A stretch of DNA of 64,000 bases from Photobacterium profundum. Lineage in GTDB: Bacteria; Pseudomonadota; Gammaproteobacteria; Enterobacterales; Vibrionaceae. The notes beneath the pieces were generated by a model, which saw nothing but the letters and a program-made list of their open reading frames with translations, did no database searches and was not told where the DNA came from. Numbering within the stretch: the stretch's first letter is position 1; every line of letters begins with the position of its first letter. The stretch spans positions 1 to 64,000 of the forward strand of contig NZ_PYOD01000008.1 of the NCBI RefSeq assembly GCF_003026285.1. The letters are read 5' to 3'. A program made the position numbers and the translations under genes. Below are positions 44,431 through 53,122 of the stretch, piece after piece.

Positions 44431-45444
44431 ATGTGTAACGTCTGCGGCTGCGGAGATAGCCAACTTGAAGGTCATCACCATGATCACGATCACCACCACC
44501 ACCACGAACATGCACATACTGCGCATAACCATAGTGAACACCATATTGCCAAGGAAGTCACCTCGCAACCGGTAGTGATCCATCATCATTATCATCACCA
44601 AGGAGATGTTCATCATCATGTTCATTACGGTGTAGTACCGGACGAACATCAACAGCATTCTCATTCACACTTAGCGTCTGCACAGCAGGAGCATTCTGAG
44701 GTAGAACATCAGCCGAAGATGTCACAGCAGGGTGACTTACATTACGGCAAGGGTGAAGCTGAGGTACATGTTTCTGGTGTGTCGCAGCGACAGCTACTGA
44801 CACTCGAGCAGGATATTCTTGGTAAGAATAATCATCTGGCCGCGCACAATCGCGAGCATTTCAATGCAAACCAGCAGTTAGTACTGAATCTGGTTTCTAG
44901 CCCCGGCTCAGGTAAAACAACGCTGTTGACGGAAACGCTTAACCAGCTGAAACATCAGCATATCTGTGCGGTTATTGAAGGCGATCAGCAGACCAGCAAT
45001 GATGCTGATCGGATACGTGCGACCGAGGTGCCTGCGATTCAGGTTAATACAGGTAAAGGCTGCCATCTGGATGCTAAGATGATTCATGACGCTTATCATC
45101 AGTTAGCGATGAATGAATCTGGCGTGTTGTTCATCGAGAATGTCGGCAACCTAGTGTGCCCGGCTAGTTTTGACCTTGGTGAAACCAGTAAAGTGGTTAT
45201 TTTGTCGGTGACGGAAGGGGAAGATAAGCCGCTTAAATACCCTAATATGTTTGCAGCAGCAGAGCTTATGCTAATCAACAAAGTGGATTTGTTGCCGTAT
45301 GTTGATGTAAAAATTGAAGACTGTATTGAAAATGCCCGCAAGGTAAATCCATCAATTCAGGTGATTAAAGTCTCGGCCAAAACCGGAGAAGGAATGGAGG
45401 CTTGGTTAAACTGGCTTAATGAGCAGCTTGCTAATCAACAGTAA
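44431..45444 (+). CDS. hypB: Hydrogenase nickel incorporation GTPase HypB, histidine-rich
   Basis: A 337-residue GTPase that loads nickel. It opens with MCNVCGCG, the high-affinity nickel motif, followed by about 80 residues extremely rich in histidine (for example [15 protein letters not shown] and a second block near 50-70). The GTPase core has [11 protein letters not shown] near 150, an EGDQQT segment, and [10 protein letters not shown] near 286-295. The His tract makes it longer than E. coli HypB (290) and suggests nickel storage or buffering as well as delivery. Last gene of the hyp cluster. Confidence 0.95.
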   Translation: MCNVCGCGDSQLEGHHHDHDHHHHHEHAHTAHNHSEHHIAKEVTSQPVVIHHHYHHQGDVHHHVHYGVVPDEHQQHSHSHLASAQQEHSEVEHQPKMSQQGDLHYGKGEAEVHVSGVSQRQLLTLEQDILGKNNHLAAHNREHFNANQQLVLNLVSSPGSGKTTLLTETLNQLKHQHICAVIEGDQQTSNDADRIRATEVPAIQVNTGKGCHLDAKMIHDAYHQLAMNESGVLFIENVGNLVCPASFDLGETSKVVILSVTEGEDKPLKYPNMFAAAELMLINKVDLLPYVDVKIEDCIENARKVNPSIQVIKVSAKTGEGMEAWLNWLNEQLANQQ

Positions 45445-46008
45445 TTATCTGGATTTGGAATAAAAAATGGACAAGTAGTTAAATTATGTTGTCATAACAA
45501 TGACTTTGATGAATGGAAGCACCAAGAAATAACATTATGTCTCCCCCTGAATCATATGGTTCAGGGAGTACTGTGATTAATTAAATACCTGTTTGTTACC
45601 GGCTTTTAGTCGTTGAAATTGATTTTCTGGTTGGGACACTTAGTACAACAAGGTTAATTAATTTATACCTTATAGGATTAGATTCATATAAGGGCGGTCC
45701 GACGATCAAAATATCTTATCTATTAACGGCAGGACTGGGTAAATTACCGAGTCACCTCGCTGAATATTTATTCGAATCTAACAACGTCTATTATTCCACT
45801 GTGGTATAAGAATAATATATTTTGTGATAGCATGCAGACTAACATTGCTGAGTTATTGCTGAATAAAAGCTTTATCGAGAAAGGTTAATATAATTTTCAA
45901 ATCTGTACTGATTAGACTATTGTTATAATCTTAAATAGATTGGATCACAGCTGCAAATGTAAGCGTGTAATCCAAATCAGTATCTACAATAGAAATGGTA
46001 TTTACTGG
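45445..46008. other. Non-coding stretch with palindrome and integrase-operon end remnant
   Basis: Contains the hairpin at 45541-45568 followed at 45574-45587 by TGATTAATTAAATA, the same arrangement as at 50327-50376. The reverse strand reads QVFN-stop here, like the QIFN-stop end of the integrase companion gene. The rest shows no convincing gene. A TTG-initiated extension of the next gene back to 45940 is possible but not favoured. Confidence 0.5.
45541..45587. repeat. Palindrome plus end-sequence repeat (left copy)
   Basis: CTCCCCCTGAATCATATG and GGTTCAGGGAG form an imperfect hairpin, then TGATTAATTAAATA follows. The right copy is at 50327-50376 in the same orientation. The two may be the ends of duplicated integrase operons, or direct repeats flanking 45.6-50.3 kb. 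Confidence 0.6.
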
Positions 46009-47523
46009 ATGAATAAAAAGTCGCTAAAGTATCAGGAAATTGTTGTTTATTTACTTCCCCTTGTAATCATCTATATTACAGGTTCATATTTAATCCGTAG
46101 TAGTATTCACGAAACTTTGGTAACTACTGCAAATAGATATATTCAAATATCAGATGATATTTTTTCTGATGTTGAGAACGAAAATAAGACTGCATTACTT
46201 GACCCTACAAACTGTGTGCTGCACGAGCAGAATTTGCGTTATGAGCATGATATAGAAGAGATGCAGGTATTTCTTAACCAAGATATAGTTTGCTCATCGC
46301 GAGGGGATAGAGTCGATATGAAGGCAATGTATGTTTCTAGTGAGGAATTGTCTTCAACGTTATTTATAACACCAGCTCCTTATAGTGATACCGGCACAGG
46401 TATTTCAGTCATTAATAAAGATAAAGCGGGTAACGGATATTACGCGGTCTCATCTATTGAACGAAATTATATGAGATCAACAGTAGGTTATTGGCTAAAT
46501 GAGCGATTGAAGCGAGCTGTAATTTTTATTGATGGTGCTAGTGCTCCTTTGGGGCAAAAAAAGAGTGGAAGTAATCCCCAGTATATTGCTATATCAGATT
46601 TATACGGATATGAAATGTTGCTTGAAGCCAGTGATACATTCGTATCCGAACGTAAAACATTTTATTTCCTTTTATCTATCCCTATTACATTGGTTTTATA
46701 TCTAACGCTGTACTACATGCGATATTTATTTAGTCGTGAACGTAGTATGTATACGGAAGTGAAACTTGCACTTAAAATGCGTGAGTTCTTTCTTCACTAT
46801 CAGCCACATATTGATGCCTCTTCTGGTAGTGTCTTTGGTCTAGAAGCTTTGATTCGTTGGCAACATCCTGTGCGAGGGGTGATATATCCCGATGTTTTTA
46901 TTCCACTTATGGAGGAATACGGGTTGATAAATGAGATGACTGATTATGTGTTGGAAACGGCTTATCATGACTTGGTTGAAAAGGACTTAACGGCTGGTTT
47001 GCACCTAGGTATTAATGTACCGCCAGGCTATTTTTCTGACAAAAAAAATATCAGTTTGCTAAAAAAATATAAGCAAAAATTTGACAATATTGGTATACGT
47101 CTTGGCTTGGAAATTACAGAAAGACAGTTTCTCGATGATTTAGCTCGAGAGAGCATTAGTCATCTACGTACTGCTGGTATAGATATTCTTATCGATGATT
47201 TCGGAACAGGGCAAACGTCACTTTCTGTATTGGAACAAACTAATATTGATTATCTGAAAATTGATAAATGTTTCGTTGATTCGATTGGCCATGAAAGTGT
47301 TAATGCACCAATTCTTAACGCAATAATTAATTTAGCAAAAGAGCTTAATGTTGGTCTTATTGCTGAAGGGGTAGAAACTGAGGTTCAGGCGCAATATTTA
47401 CTTGCTCAAGAAGTCACTCTTCATCAAGGTTACCTTTATGCTAAGCCAATGCCAATAGAAGAGATGTGCTCATCTGAAGGTAAATTAAAAGAGTTGAGTA
47501 CAATCAATCCCCTGCGAGCTTAG
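46009..47523 (+). CDS. CSS-domain and EAL-domain cyclic di-GMP phosphodiesterase
   Basis: A 504-residue membrane protein. An N-terminal membrane helix (about 10-30) and a second one (about 220-240) enclose a periplasmic CSS domain with the CSS motif in DIVCSSRGD, where disulfide state controls such enzymes. The C-terminal EAL domain keeps the catalytic set: EALIRW, NVPPG, EITER, DDFGTG, the lysine in IDYLKIDK, and AEGVE. It should degrade cyclic di-GMP and favour motility over biofilm. ATG 46009 was preferred over a TTG at 45940. No neighbouring cyclase is visible. AT-rich compared with the hyp genes. Confidence 0.85.
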   Translation: MNKKSLKYQEIVVYLLPLVIIYITGSYLIRSSIHETLVTTANRYIQISDDIFSDVENENKTALLDPTNCVLHEQNLRYEHDIEEMQVFLNQDIVCSSRGDRVDMKAMYVSSEELSSTLFITPAPYSDTGTGISVINKDKAGNGYYAVSSIERNYMRSTVGYWLNERLKRAVIFIDGASAPLGQKKSGSNPQYIAISDLYGYEMLLEASDTFVSERKTFYFLLSIPITLVLYLTLYYMRYLFSRERSMYTEVKLALKMREFFLHYQPHIDASSGSVFGLEALIRWQHPVRGVIYPDVFIPLMEEYGLINEMTDYVLETAYHDLVEKDLTAGLHLGINVPPGYFSDKKNISLLKKYKQKFDNIGIRLGLEITERQFLDDLARESISHLRTAGIDILIDDFGTGQTSLSVLEQTNIDYLKIDKCFVDSIGHESVNAPILNAIINLAKELNVGLIAEGVETEVQAQYLLAQEVTLHQGYLYAKPMPIEEMCSSEGKLKELSTINPLRA

Positions 47524-47711
47524 GGGCTAGTTGACTGGTATTGATAATATTTCATTCTACAACTGGTGAGGCTTCATCCTGTTGAACCAAAATGCTCTAG
47601 TTGGGGGCTGCAAAAAATGTAATTGATTACGCACTAATTAAGAAGCTGACTTTCGCTTCTGGTGGATTCAATATACGTCTGGTCAACGTTTCTGGAGTGC
47701 GGATGATAAAT

Positions 47712-47754
47712 AAGGGGCTGTTTGATTTATGGCTGAGTAATGATGAATAGCCCC
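47712..47754. terminator. Possible weak bidirectional terminator between convergent genes
   Basis: GGGGCTGTT pairs with AATAGCCCC over a long loop, between the convergent EAL and chitinase genes. There is no strong T run on either strand. Confidence 0.35.
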
Positions 47755-47781
47755 ATTTATAGTTTTCTGGTCGGTGAATGT

Positions 47782-49278
47782 TTAGTTACAAGGACCTAGT
47801 GGTTTCCACCAATGATCAGCGCTACCTGGTGTAACATTGAATAGGTTATTTGCCAAAGCCTCATATTTATTACCTTGATAGTGAACTTGATCACCTATCA
47901 TGTAATACCCATTGCCCGTTTTAGCCTCATAGCTCTGATAAGCAGCAAGGCCATCACAAGAGATAGGGTCTGATACCGTAATAGTATGCTCTACCATATC
48001 AGTATTACCTTCTCTATCAGTGACCCTTAATGAGAAAAGATTTTTTCCGATATGTTGTTGCTTAAAAGCAACTTCCAGCTTAACTAGATCTGCGCCTACC
48101 GAGTTACCATTCCAAGTCCATTGGTAACTCACTGAGCCAACGACACTATGTGAACCTTGACCATCCAATATTACGGTATCATTCACTTGTGCACTATCTG
48201 GTGCGTCAATAACAGCTGATAGTTTATCAATCGGATCTGGATTATTGGTTGTTTCAATCATCTTAGATAGGGTCTGATTAGTATCATCCTGCCCAATTTC
48301 CCAAACAGCAATCCCGCCATATCCTGCTTCATTGGCATAGTTGATTTTTGCTGCTACATTGCTTGGACTATCGTAGAAAACAATGCTGTTGTCTGAATCG
48401 GAGTAAGCGTGAGTGCCTAGCCAGTCGTCTTCAACTACTTTGTAGCCTTTTGCAAGAAGATCTTGTAATTGACCGAAAGTAAGGGCTTTGAAATCAGAAA
48501 ACGTCGAGCCCACTGTTGTTGCATTGGTATAATGGTTAGCATAAAAAGGGACACCAACATGCATGCTTTCAGGTAAGACTCCTCGACTTTCCCAGTATTG
48601 AAAACCATCCTGAATACTTCTTTCAAGGCCTGAATGGTGTCCTGTTGTTTTTGACCATGCACCATTATAGCTATATGACATGATAACTAAGTAGTCCGAA
48701 TCAATAAGTGCTTCCACTGGCGTATTATCACCAAAATATGCACTGGGTGATATCGCATTTGAGATTAACAACCCATGTTTATCTGCTTCAATGTTCAGTT
48801 CTTCCATAAGTTTTATATAGGCATTTTTATGCTCAGTGGTAGAAGGTCGGTAGCCCCACTCCCAATCGATATCAATACCGTCGGCTTGCCAGTCTAGTGC
48901 TAGTTGTATGGCATTGGTAACAAATGCAGTTCTCGTGACTGTATTAGACGCCATCTCAGGAAAATACTTCGAGCTTCCTTCAGAGGTTCCACCAAAAGTA
49001 ATCATCATTTTCGCATCAGATGCTGCTTGGTTTTTGAAGTCTGTAAAGTACTGAGCCATCGATGCTTTGCTTTTGCCTGAAGGCCAACCCAAGCGACCAT
49101 CAGCCAGAGGGGTCACTGAAAAAAAATGGATATGTGTATACATAGTGATATCCATTTTTTTGACAGCATCAAATCTATAATCAGGAATATAACCGATTAC
49201 GTTAACGTTGCTTGCAGCAACTTGTCCGCTAAAAAGTATCGCGATAGATAAACATGAAATTAATGTTTTTTTTGTCAT
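47782..49278 (-). CDS. Secreted GH18 chitinase with PKD-like and chitin-binding domains
   Basis: A 498-residue exported enzyme. It has a signal peptide (about residues 1-22, ending VAAS) and a GH18 barrel with the catalytic DGIDIDWEW motif near 134-142 (proton donor Glu in the DxxDxDxE pattern). MSYSYNGAW follows near 200-208, and the strand IAVWEIGQ lies near 317-324. A PKD-like beta domain follows at about 345-435. A C-terminal carbohydrate-binding module of the 5/12 type at about 440-498 has tryptophans in HWWKPLGPC. It would cut chitin outside the cell, common in marine vibrios. An AAGGAATC ribosome site precedes the ATG. It stands alone on the minus strand in the accessory zone. Confidence 0.92.
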   Translation of the reverse strand: MTKKTLISCLSIAILFSGQVAASNVNVIGYIPDYRFDAVKKMDITMYTHIHFFSVTPLADGRLGWPSGKSKASMAQYFTDFKNQAASDAKMMITFGGTSEGSSKYFPEMASNTVTRTAFVTNAIQLALDWQADGIDIDWEWGYRPSTTEHKNAYIKLMEELNIEADKHGLLISNAISPSAYFGDNTPVEALIDSDYLVIMSYSYNGAWSKTTGHHSGLERSIQDGFQYWESRGVLPESMHVGVPFYANHYTNATTVGSTFSDFKALTFGQLQDLLAKGYKVVEDDWLGTHAYSDSDNSIVFYDSPSNVAAKINYANEAGYGGIAVWEIGQDDTNQTLSKMIETTNNPDPIDKLSAVIDAPDSAQVNDTVILDGQGSHSVVGSVSYQWTWNGNSVGADLVKLEVAFKQQHIGKNLFSLRVTDREGNTDMVEHTITVSDPISCDGLAAYQSYEAKTGNGYYMIGDQVHYQGNKYEALANNLFNVTPGSADHWWKPLGPCN

Positions 49279-49927
49279 TTATTGATTCCTTTGCATTCTA
49301 TTTTTCAGATTTATTAGGGAGTATTGTAATAATTAAAGTGAGCAGATTTAGCCCGAGGTTGACTCTAAACAGATTGGATAAAACCCTCAATATTAAAGGG
49401 GGTACTTATGAAGGAAGATCTATTGGGCTGTTGCAAAAAAAGTAACTACGGATCAAAACTGGACTTAATGTAATAAACCATACCACCCTATAACGTCTCG
49501 TCAGATGGTTTTATCGTAGAGTTATGAAGAAGTACAAAGGTACTGATTTATAAATATAATTAGGCTGCAAACGTGTAAAACTCAGTCATCGCTCAGAATT
49601 CTTTTCTTCCCTAACAAATTTAGTGATTCAATGTTCAACTCTGAATTAAAACGGAAGCACTTTGCCCCGAGATCATTCCTTGGTGCCTACGCTAGTATGG
49701 AACGATATCAATGAATTATGTCAACCTCAGCGACATACTGGAAAAGCGAGTCTAGTCAACTATCCAAGGGGCTGAATTATTACGGATGTTGAATACGGGA
49801 TAATTTGATTGTTGGTTACGTCATAATGGACAGTGAACTTTTTAAAACAATTGTTCAATAAAAACTGAACTGAACTGAACTAGAGTCTAGGAAAACCTAG
49901 AACAATCATGAATGCCTACTTCAATAC
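49279..49927. other. Gene-poor stretch
   Basis: I see no credible gene. Short frames have no ribosome site or family resemblance. A threefold ACTGA repeat occurs near 49863-49882. The segment around 49655-49790 may be a decayed coding fragment, but I cannot identify it. Confidence 0.5.
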
Positions 49928-50221
49928 CTATGACAGGTTGAGATGGTAGTGTAAGGAAAAGTCACAAAAGACTTTTGGATTTCTTGCAATACAAGACCAC
50001 AGGATGGGCGCAAATTTCTTAATCTGTTCAACGTCGCTGCGAATACTGGAGTCAGCCCCTTTTTTTTCCTCTTCTAGCCATTCATCGGGCGTAAGACAAG
50101 TCATTCCTTGTTGTAAAAATTTAGGGATTTCTTGAGATATTTTTGCTTCAGAACCAGTACTGACGATAAAGGTGTGTCCTTCGCCTGTTGCGAAGTAATC
50201 GACCATAGCAATTTTATACAT
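49928..50221 (-). CDS. Small hypothetical protein
   Basis: A 97-residue acidic to neutral protein that I do not recognise. It starts MYKIAMVDYFATGEGHTF and has a central glutamate/lysine-rich part (DEWLEEEKKG) and no membrane segment or cofactor motif. A GAGG ribosome site lies about 6 bases before the ATG on the minus strand, which supports it being a real gene. It lies about 140 bases downstream of the integrase companion gene, on the same strand, beyond the 34-base palindrome, so it is probably separately transcribed cargo. Confidence 0.5.
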   Translation of the reverse strand: MYKIAMVDYFATGEGHTFIVSTGSEAKISQEIPKFLQQGMTCLTPDEWLEEEKKGADSSIRSDVEQIKKFAPILWSCIARNPKVFCDFSLHYHLNLS

Positions 50222-50326
50222 ATAAACCTCGATTCAATAGAACCAAACGCAGATAAGAGCAGGTCACAACTGATACAATTCAGATAGTTATCTGATGGTG
50301 AGTGTGAGATTTGCCCAACGGTTAAT

Positions 50327-50376
50327 ACTCTCCCCTGAGCGATATCGCTCAGGGGAGAGTGGTGATTAATTAAATA
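50327..50376. repeat. Perfect 34-base palindrome plus end-sequence repeat (right copy)
   Basis: ACTCTCCCCTGAGCGAT is followed directly by its exact reverse complement (50327-50360), then TGATTAATTAAATA (50363-50376), which includes the stop codon of the minus-strand companion gene. The palindrome may act as the terminator of the integrase operon. The left copy at 45541-45587 is imperfect. Confidence 0.75.
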
Positions 50377-50998
50377 TTTGTTCGCCGATAAATAACGGAC
50401 CGAGTCGCTGCCAGTGTTGTTGGTAACCCGGTTTATTAATTGTTAAATATTGTTCGCTGAGTAAGAGAAATAATTGAGTGTGATGATCGACAGCAATAAT
50501 GCCGTTAGGCCCTTCATAGATTTCATCCCACAAGCCAGAATCAAATAACACTTGCAGTGCAATGAGGCGGATCGTTCGGTGTAAATGGTGGTGCCAAAGT
50601 TGTTCGAAAGAACAGGGCGAAGCCCTAAGAATATGCTGTGAAACGTGTTGGTAATACACCAAGAGCGGTAGATCGGGATAGGCATAATGATACGGTATCC
50701 ACAGCGGTGTTTCCCACAATGAAGGGCTGTGCTGAAATCCATGTGTCGCGTGCTGTAGCCCATGTTTACCTGACTCTTTTTGAACAACTGGGTAGCGTTG
50801 CTGAGCATAAAGGCTCAACTCACATTGGAGGCGAGGAGAAGGCAGATCCCCTAGCGGTTCGCCGCTGGCTTTGAGCAAGTGCAAAAGATCGGCTGATTGC
50901 CCTCCCAACGCAACAAGGTGAACGAGACTGATTGGATCTCGTTGGCCACTATTGACTAAATGATGCGCCAAGGCGCGAAGACTGATATAACCAGACAT
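50366..50998 (-). CDS. Integrase companion protein of unknown function
   Basis: A 210-residue soluble protein rich in leucine, histidine and aromatic residues; I do not recognise a domain. The N-terminal 60 residues look helical (ISLRALAHHLVNSG ... LVHLVALGG). Its start overlaps the stop of the integrase gene (TAATG), so the two are translationally coupled and probably work together, for example as an accessory or directionality factor. It ends inside the sequence that recurs at 45574-45587. Function inferred from coupling only. Confidence 0.6.
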   Translation of the reverse strand: MSGYISLRALAHHLVNSGQRDPISLVHLVALGGQSADLLHLLKASGEPLGDLPSPRLQCELSLYAQQRYPVVQKESGKHGLQHATHGFQHSPSLWETPLWIPYHYAYPDLPLLVYYQHVSQHILRASPCSFEQLWHHHLHRTIRLIALQVLFDSGLWDEIYEGPNGIIAVDHHTQLFLLLSEQYLTINKPGYQQHWQRLGPLFIGEQIFN

Positions 50999-52152
50999 TA
51001 TTGACCTCCTTGCATCATCGCATCGAAGGCACTGCCATCTTGTCGAGCAGCATTGATGACGTAAGGGGCATAGACTTCATACAGCATGCGGGTACTGCTG
51101 TGTCCGAGCAGGCGCGAGACATAGAGTGGATTTTCGTGAGCTGCCAAGTGAAGCACGGCTGCGGTATGGCGCGTTTCATAGGGGCGACGTTTTGCTAAGT
51201 TGGCTTTTATGAGGGTGGGATACCACAGGTATTTATTCACATAACGGGTATCTAACGGGAAACCTTTTGGGTGAGTAAAGACAAATTGCCCATTCGTTTT
51301 CTCGACCGCCCGTTGCAAAGCGGCTTTAACGGTCGCAGTCATCACGATTTCACGGTTTGATTTTGGGGTTTTGACATCGGTGAGTTCACCATTGACCCAG
51401 TTACGTCGAACACGAATTAAATCATGGGTAAAATCGACACAGTCCTTCATTAAACCATGCACTTCACAGCTTCGCATGCCCGTATGAAATCGGATTAAAT
51501 AATAATCGCGCCATTGAGGGGCGACGGTTGCAAGAAAGCTGTTCACTTCGTCTTGAGTCATCGGGTTCGGATCGCTGGCTTCTTCACGTAAAGGCTTGAG
51601 TCGTTCAAGTGGATAGGGGAAATCATGTTCGTCAGCCGCGATATGCAAAAGGCTGATCAATGGGACCAGAATGATATTAATCCGCTTATTACTTAGTTTT
51701 CGACTGCCATCCTTTTTTGTCAGTTCACAAAGCTGACTACGTAGCGTCTGTACATCCTTGAAGGTGATGGTATTCATTATTTTGTCACCGAAAGCGGGCA
51801 ACAGATAGTTCTTCAAGATACTGATCACATTGATGCGGTAGCTATTTTTCCATTCGTGCGTTTGGCGTGCGAGCCACTCTTGACTGAACGTATCAAAATA
51901 AGGAGTACTTAACGCGGGGTTTTTGGCGCGTTTCAGTAGCTGGAATTTCTCGACCTTTTTACTGTCAGGAAAGAAATCTTTATAGTCAAAAGAGCCCAAA
52001 GCCAGCTCGGCATTGAGGCGCTTAAGGACTGCTTTGGTTTTCTTCAGATTGTAAGGGGTAGCGGATAGGCCGGAGGTTTCGCGGAACCTCACACCATAGA
52101 CACACAAGTCGTACTGAATTACCCCGTTGGGGCGGACACGTATTTTCGCCAT
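50998..52152 (-). CDS. Tyrosine site-specific integrase with N-terminal arm-binding domain
   Basis: A 384-residue integrase of the phage/genomic-island type. The N terminus (IRVRPNGVIQYDLCVYGVRFRET) resembles the DUF3596/arm-binding domain. A SAM-like core-binding region occupies about 85-180. The catalytic set is complete: arginine in HTGMRSCEVHGL, lysine in DVKTPKSNREIVM, YETRHTAAV, LLGHSST and the nucleophile tyrosine in MLYEVYAPYV. It is unrelated in size and layout to the recombinases at 14-20 kb. It likely moved the DNA near 45.5-52.6 kb; att sites were not found with certainty. Confidence 0.9.
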   Translation of the reverse strand: MAKIRVRPNGVIQYDLCVYGVRFRETSGLSATPYNLKKTKAVLKRLNAELALGSFDYKDFFPDSKKVEKFQLLKRAKNPALSTPYFDTFSQEWLARQTHEWKNSYRINVISILKNYLLPAFGDKIMNTITFKDVQTLRSQLCELTKKDGSRKLSNKRINIILVPLISLLHIAADEHDFPYPLERLKPLREEASDPNPMTQDEVNSFLATVAPQWRDYYLIRFHTGMRSCEVHGLMKDCVDFTHDLIRVRRNWVNGELTDVKTPKSNREIVMTATVKAALQRAVEKTNGQFVFTHPKGFPLDTRYVNKYLWYPTLIKANLAKRRPYETRHTAAVLHLAAHENPLYVSRLLGHSSTRMLYEVYAPYVINAARQDGSAFDAMMQGGQ

Positions 52153-52301
52153 CGGATATCTCCATGAATAGGTTTTACCGACAGGTTCACGTATACTGAT
52201 TCCGTCGGCTGGGGGTTGCTTCTAAAGGTGATGTTCAGCCGATACGGGTCAGAGTGGTTGCCGCCACTCTGGCCCAGCTGCGTTATGCGCCGAGTTTTCT
52301 A

Positions 52302-52556
52302 TCACTCGGTCTCTTTACCGTAGTAAAGTACTGTGTATTTATCCAGTTTTATTTTTGCTTTATATCCCAATTCTGCAGTTATACGTTGTACAGGTTTGCT
52401 TACAATCTTCCGGTAAAGACCTAATTCATTAGCTTGAAAGCACTTGATGAGCGTGAATAGTGAGGCTTTTCGGCGACCAAGGTGTTGAAATAATTCAACA
52501 CAAAAAATCAGTTCTATTTTATTGTTTATATAAACGTGTTTTGTCTCAATGAGCAT
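52302..52556 (-). CDS. Small hypothetical protein upstream of the integrase
   Basis: An 84-residue basic protein, not recognised. It begins MLIETKHVYINNKIEL and ends KYTVLYYGKETE. It is on the same strand as the integrase, about 150 bases upstream. The size and charge would allow an excisionase-like or regulatory role, but there is no clear helix-turn-helix and only a weak ribosome site. Confidence 0.4.
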   Translation of the reverse strand: MLIETKHVYINNKIELIFCVELFQHLGRRKASLFTLIKCFQANELGLYRKIVSKPVQRITAELGYKAKIKLDKYTVLYYGKETE

Positions 52557-53122
52557 TTAATATGGCTCATTGATGACCAAGGTTTTAATATAGTGTTTAT
52601 TTTTAATGAGTTAGGTGTGGTAGGCGAGAGGGGTTAATAGAGAAGGCTATTTGTGTTTTAATTTGAAGTTGATGATTCATATTTAAATACCTGAAAGCGT
52701 TGTATAGAAAACTGTCAATATTTTGTCCTACTTATTCGGTCAATATCTCATTTAATACCGTCGCTTCTCGCTGTTTTTTAAGGGCGTGGGTGATTGTGCA
52801 ATGTTAATATCTATAACCTCTGCAATAATAGACATTAAAACCTGAAAAGTTGATTTTTTTAATGAATTTCAGTGTGAAATGTCTGATATAGCTCTTTTTT
52901 GTATTACCTATTTATAGCGTCATGCTTTTGTAATACAGTGTAGCTAGATTATGCTAGTGAGCGTTCTGTTGCATATTTGTGTGGGTTAATATGTGGTGAG
53001 TAAATAACATTATTTTATGGTTAGCCTCTCTGGGGTTGGTTAAAGAGTAATGCTATTTACTTTCTATATGCCAAAGCGTTTGGATGCGCTTGGGCAAGTT
53101 TAAAATTTATAAGGTCATTGTT
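52557..53122. other. Intergenic region upstream of wecA copy 2 with a long imperfect hairpin
   Basis: No gene is seen. GTAAATAACATTA (53000-53012) can pair with TAATGCTATTTAC (53048-53060) with one mismatch, just before wecA copy 2. It may be a leader structure. The rest is AT-rich without clear signals. Confidence 0.45.

Noticed and set aside
49254..49445. Plus-strand 63-residue open frame downstream of the chitinase start
   Set aside because: It begins inside the chitinase signal peptide region on the opposite strand, with no ribosome site and no family resemblance.
45541..50376. CRISPR-like or IS-type repeat pair
   Set aside because: Only two diverged copies exist, 4.8 kb apart, in the same orientation, with no transposase or spacer structure between them.
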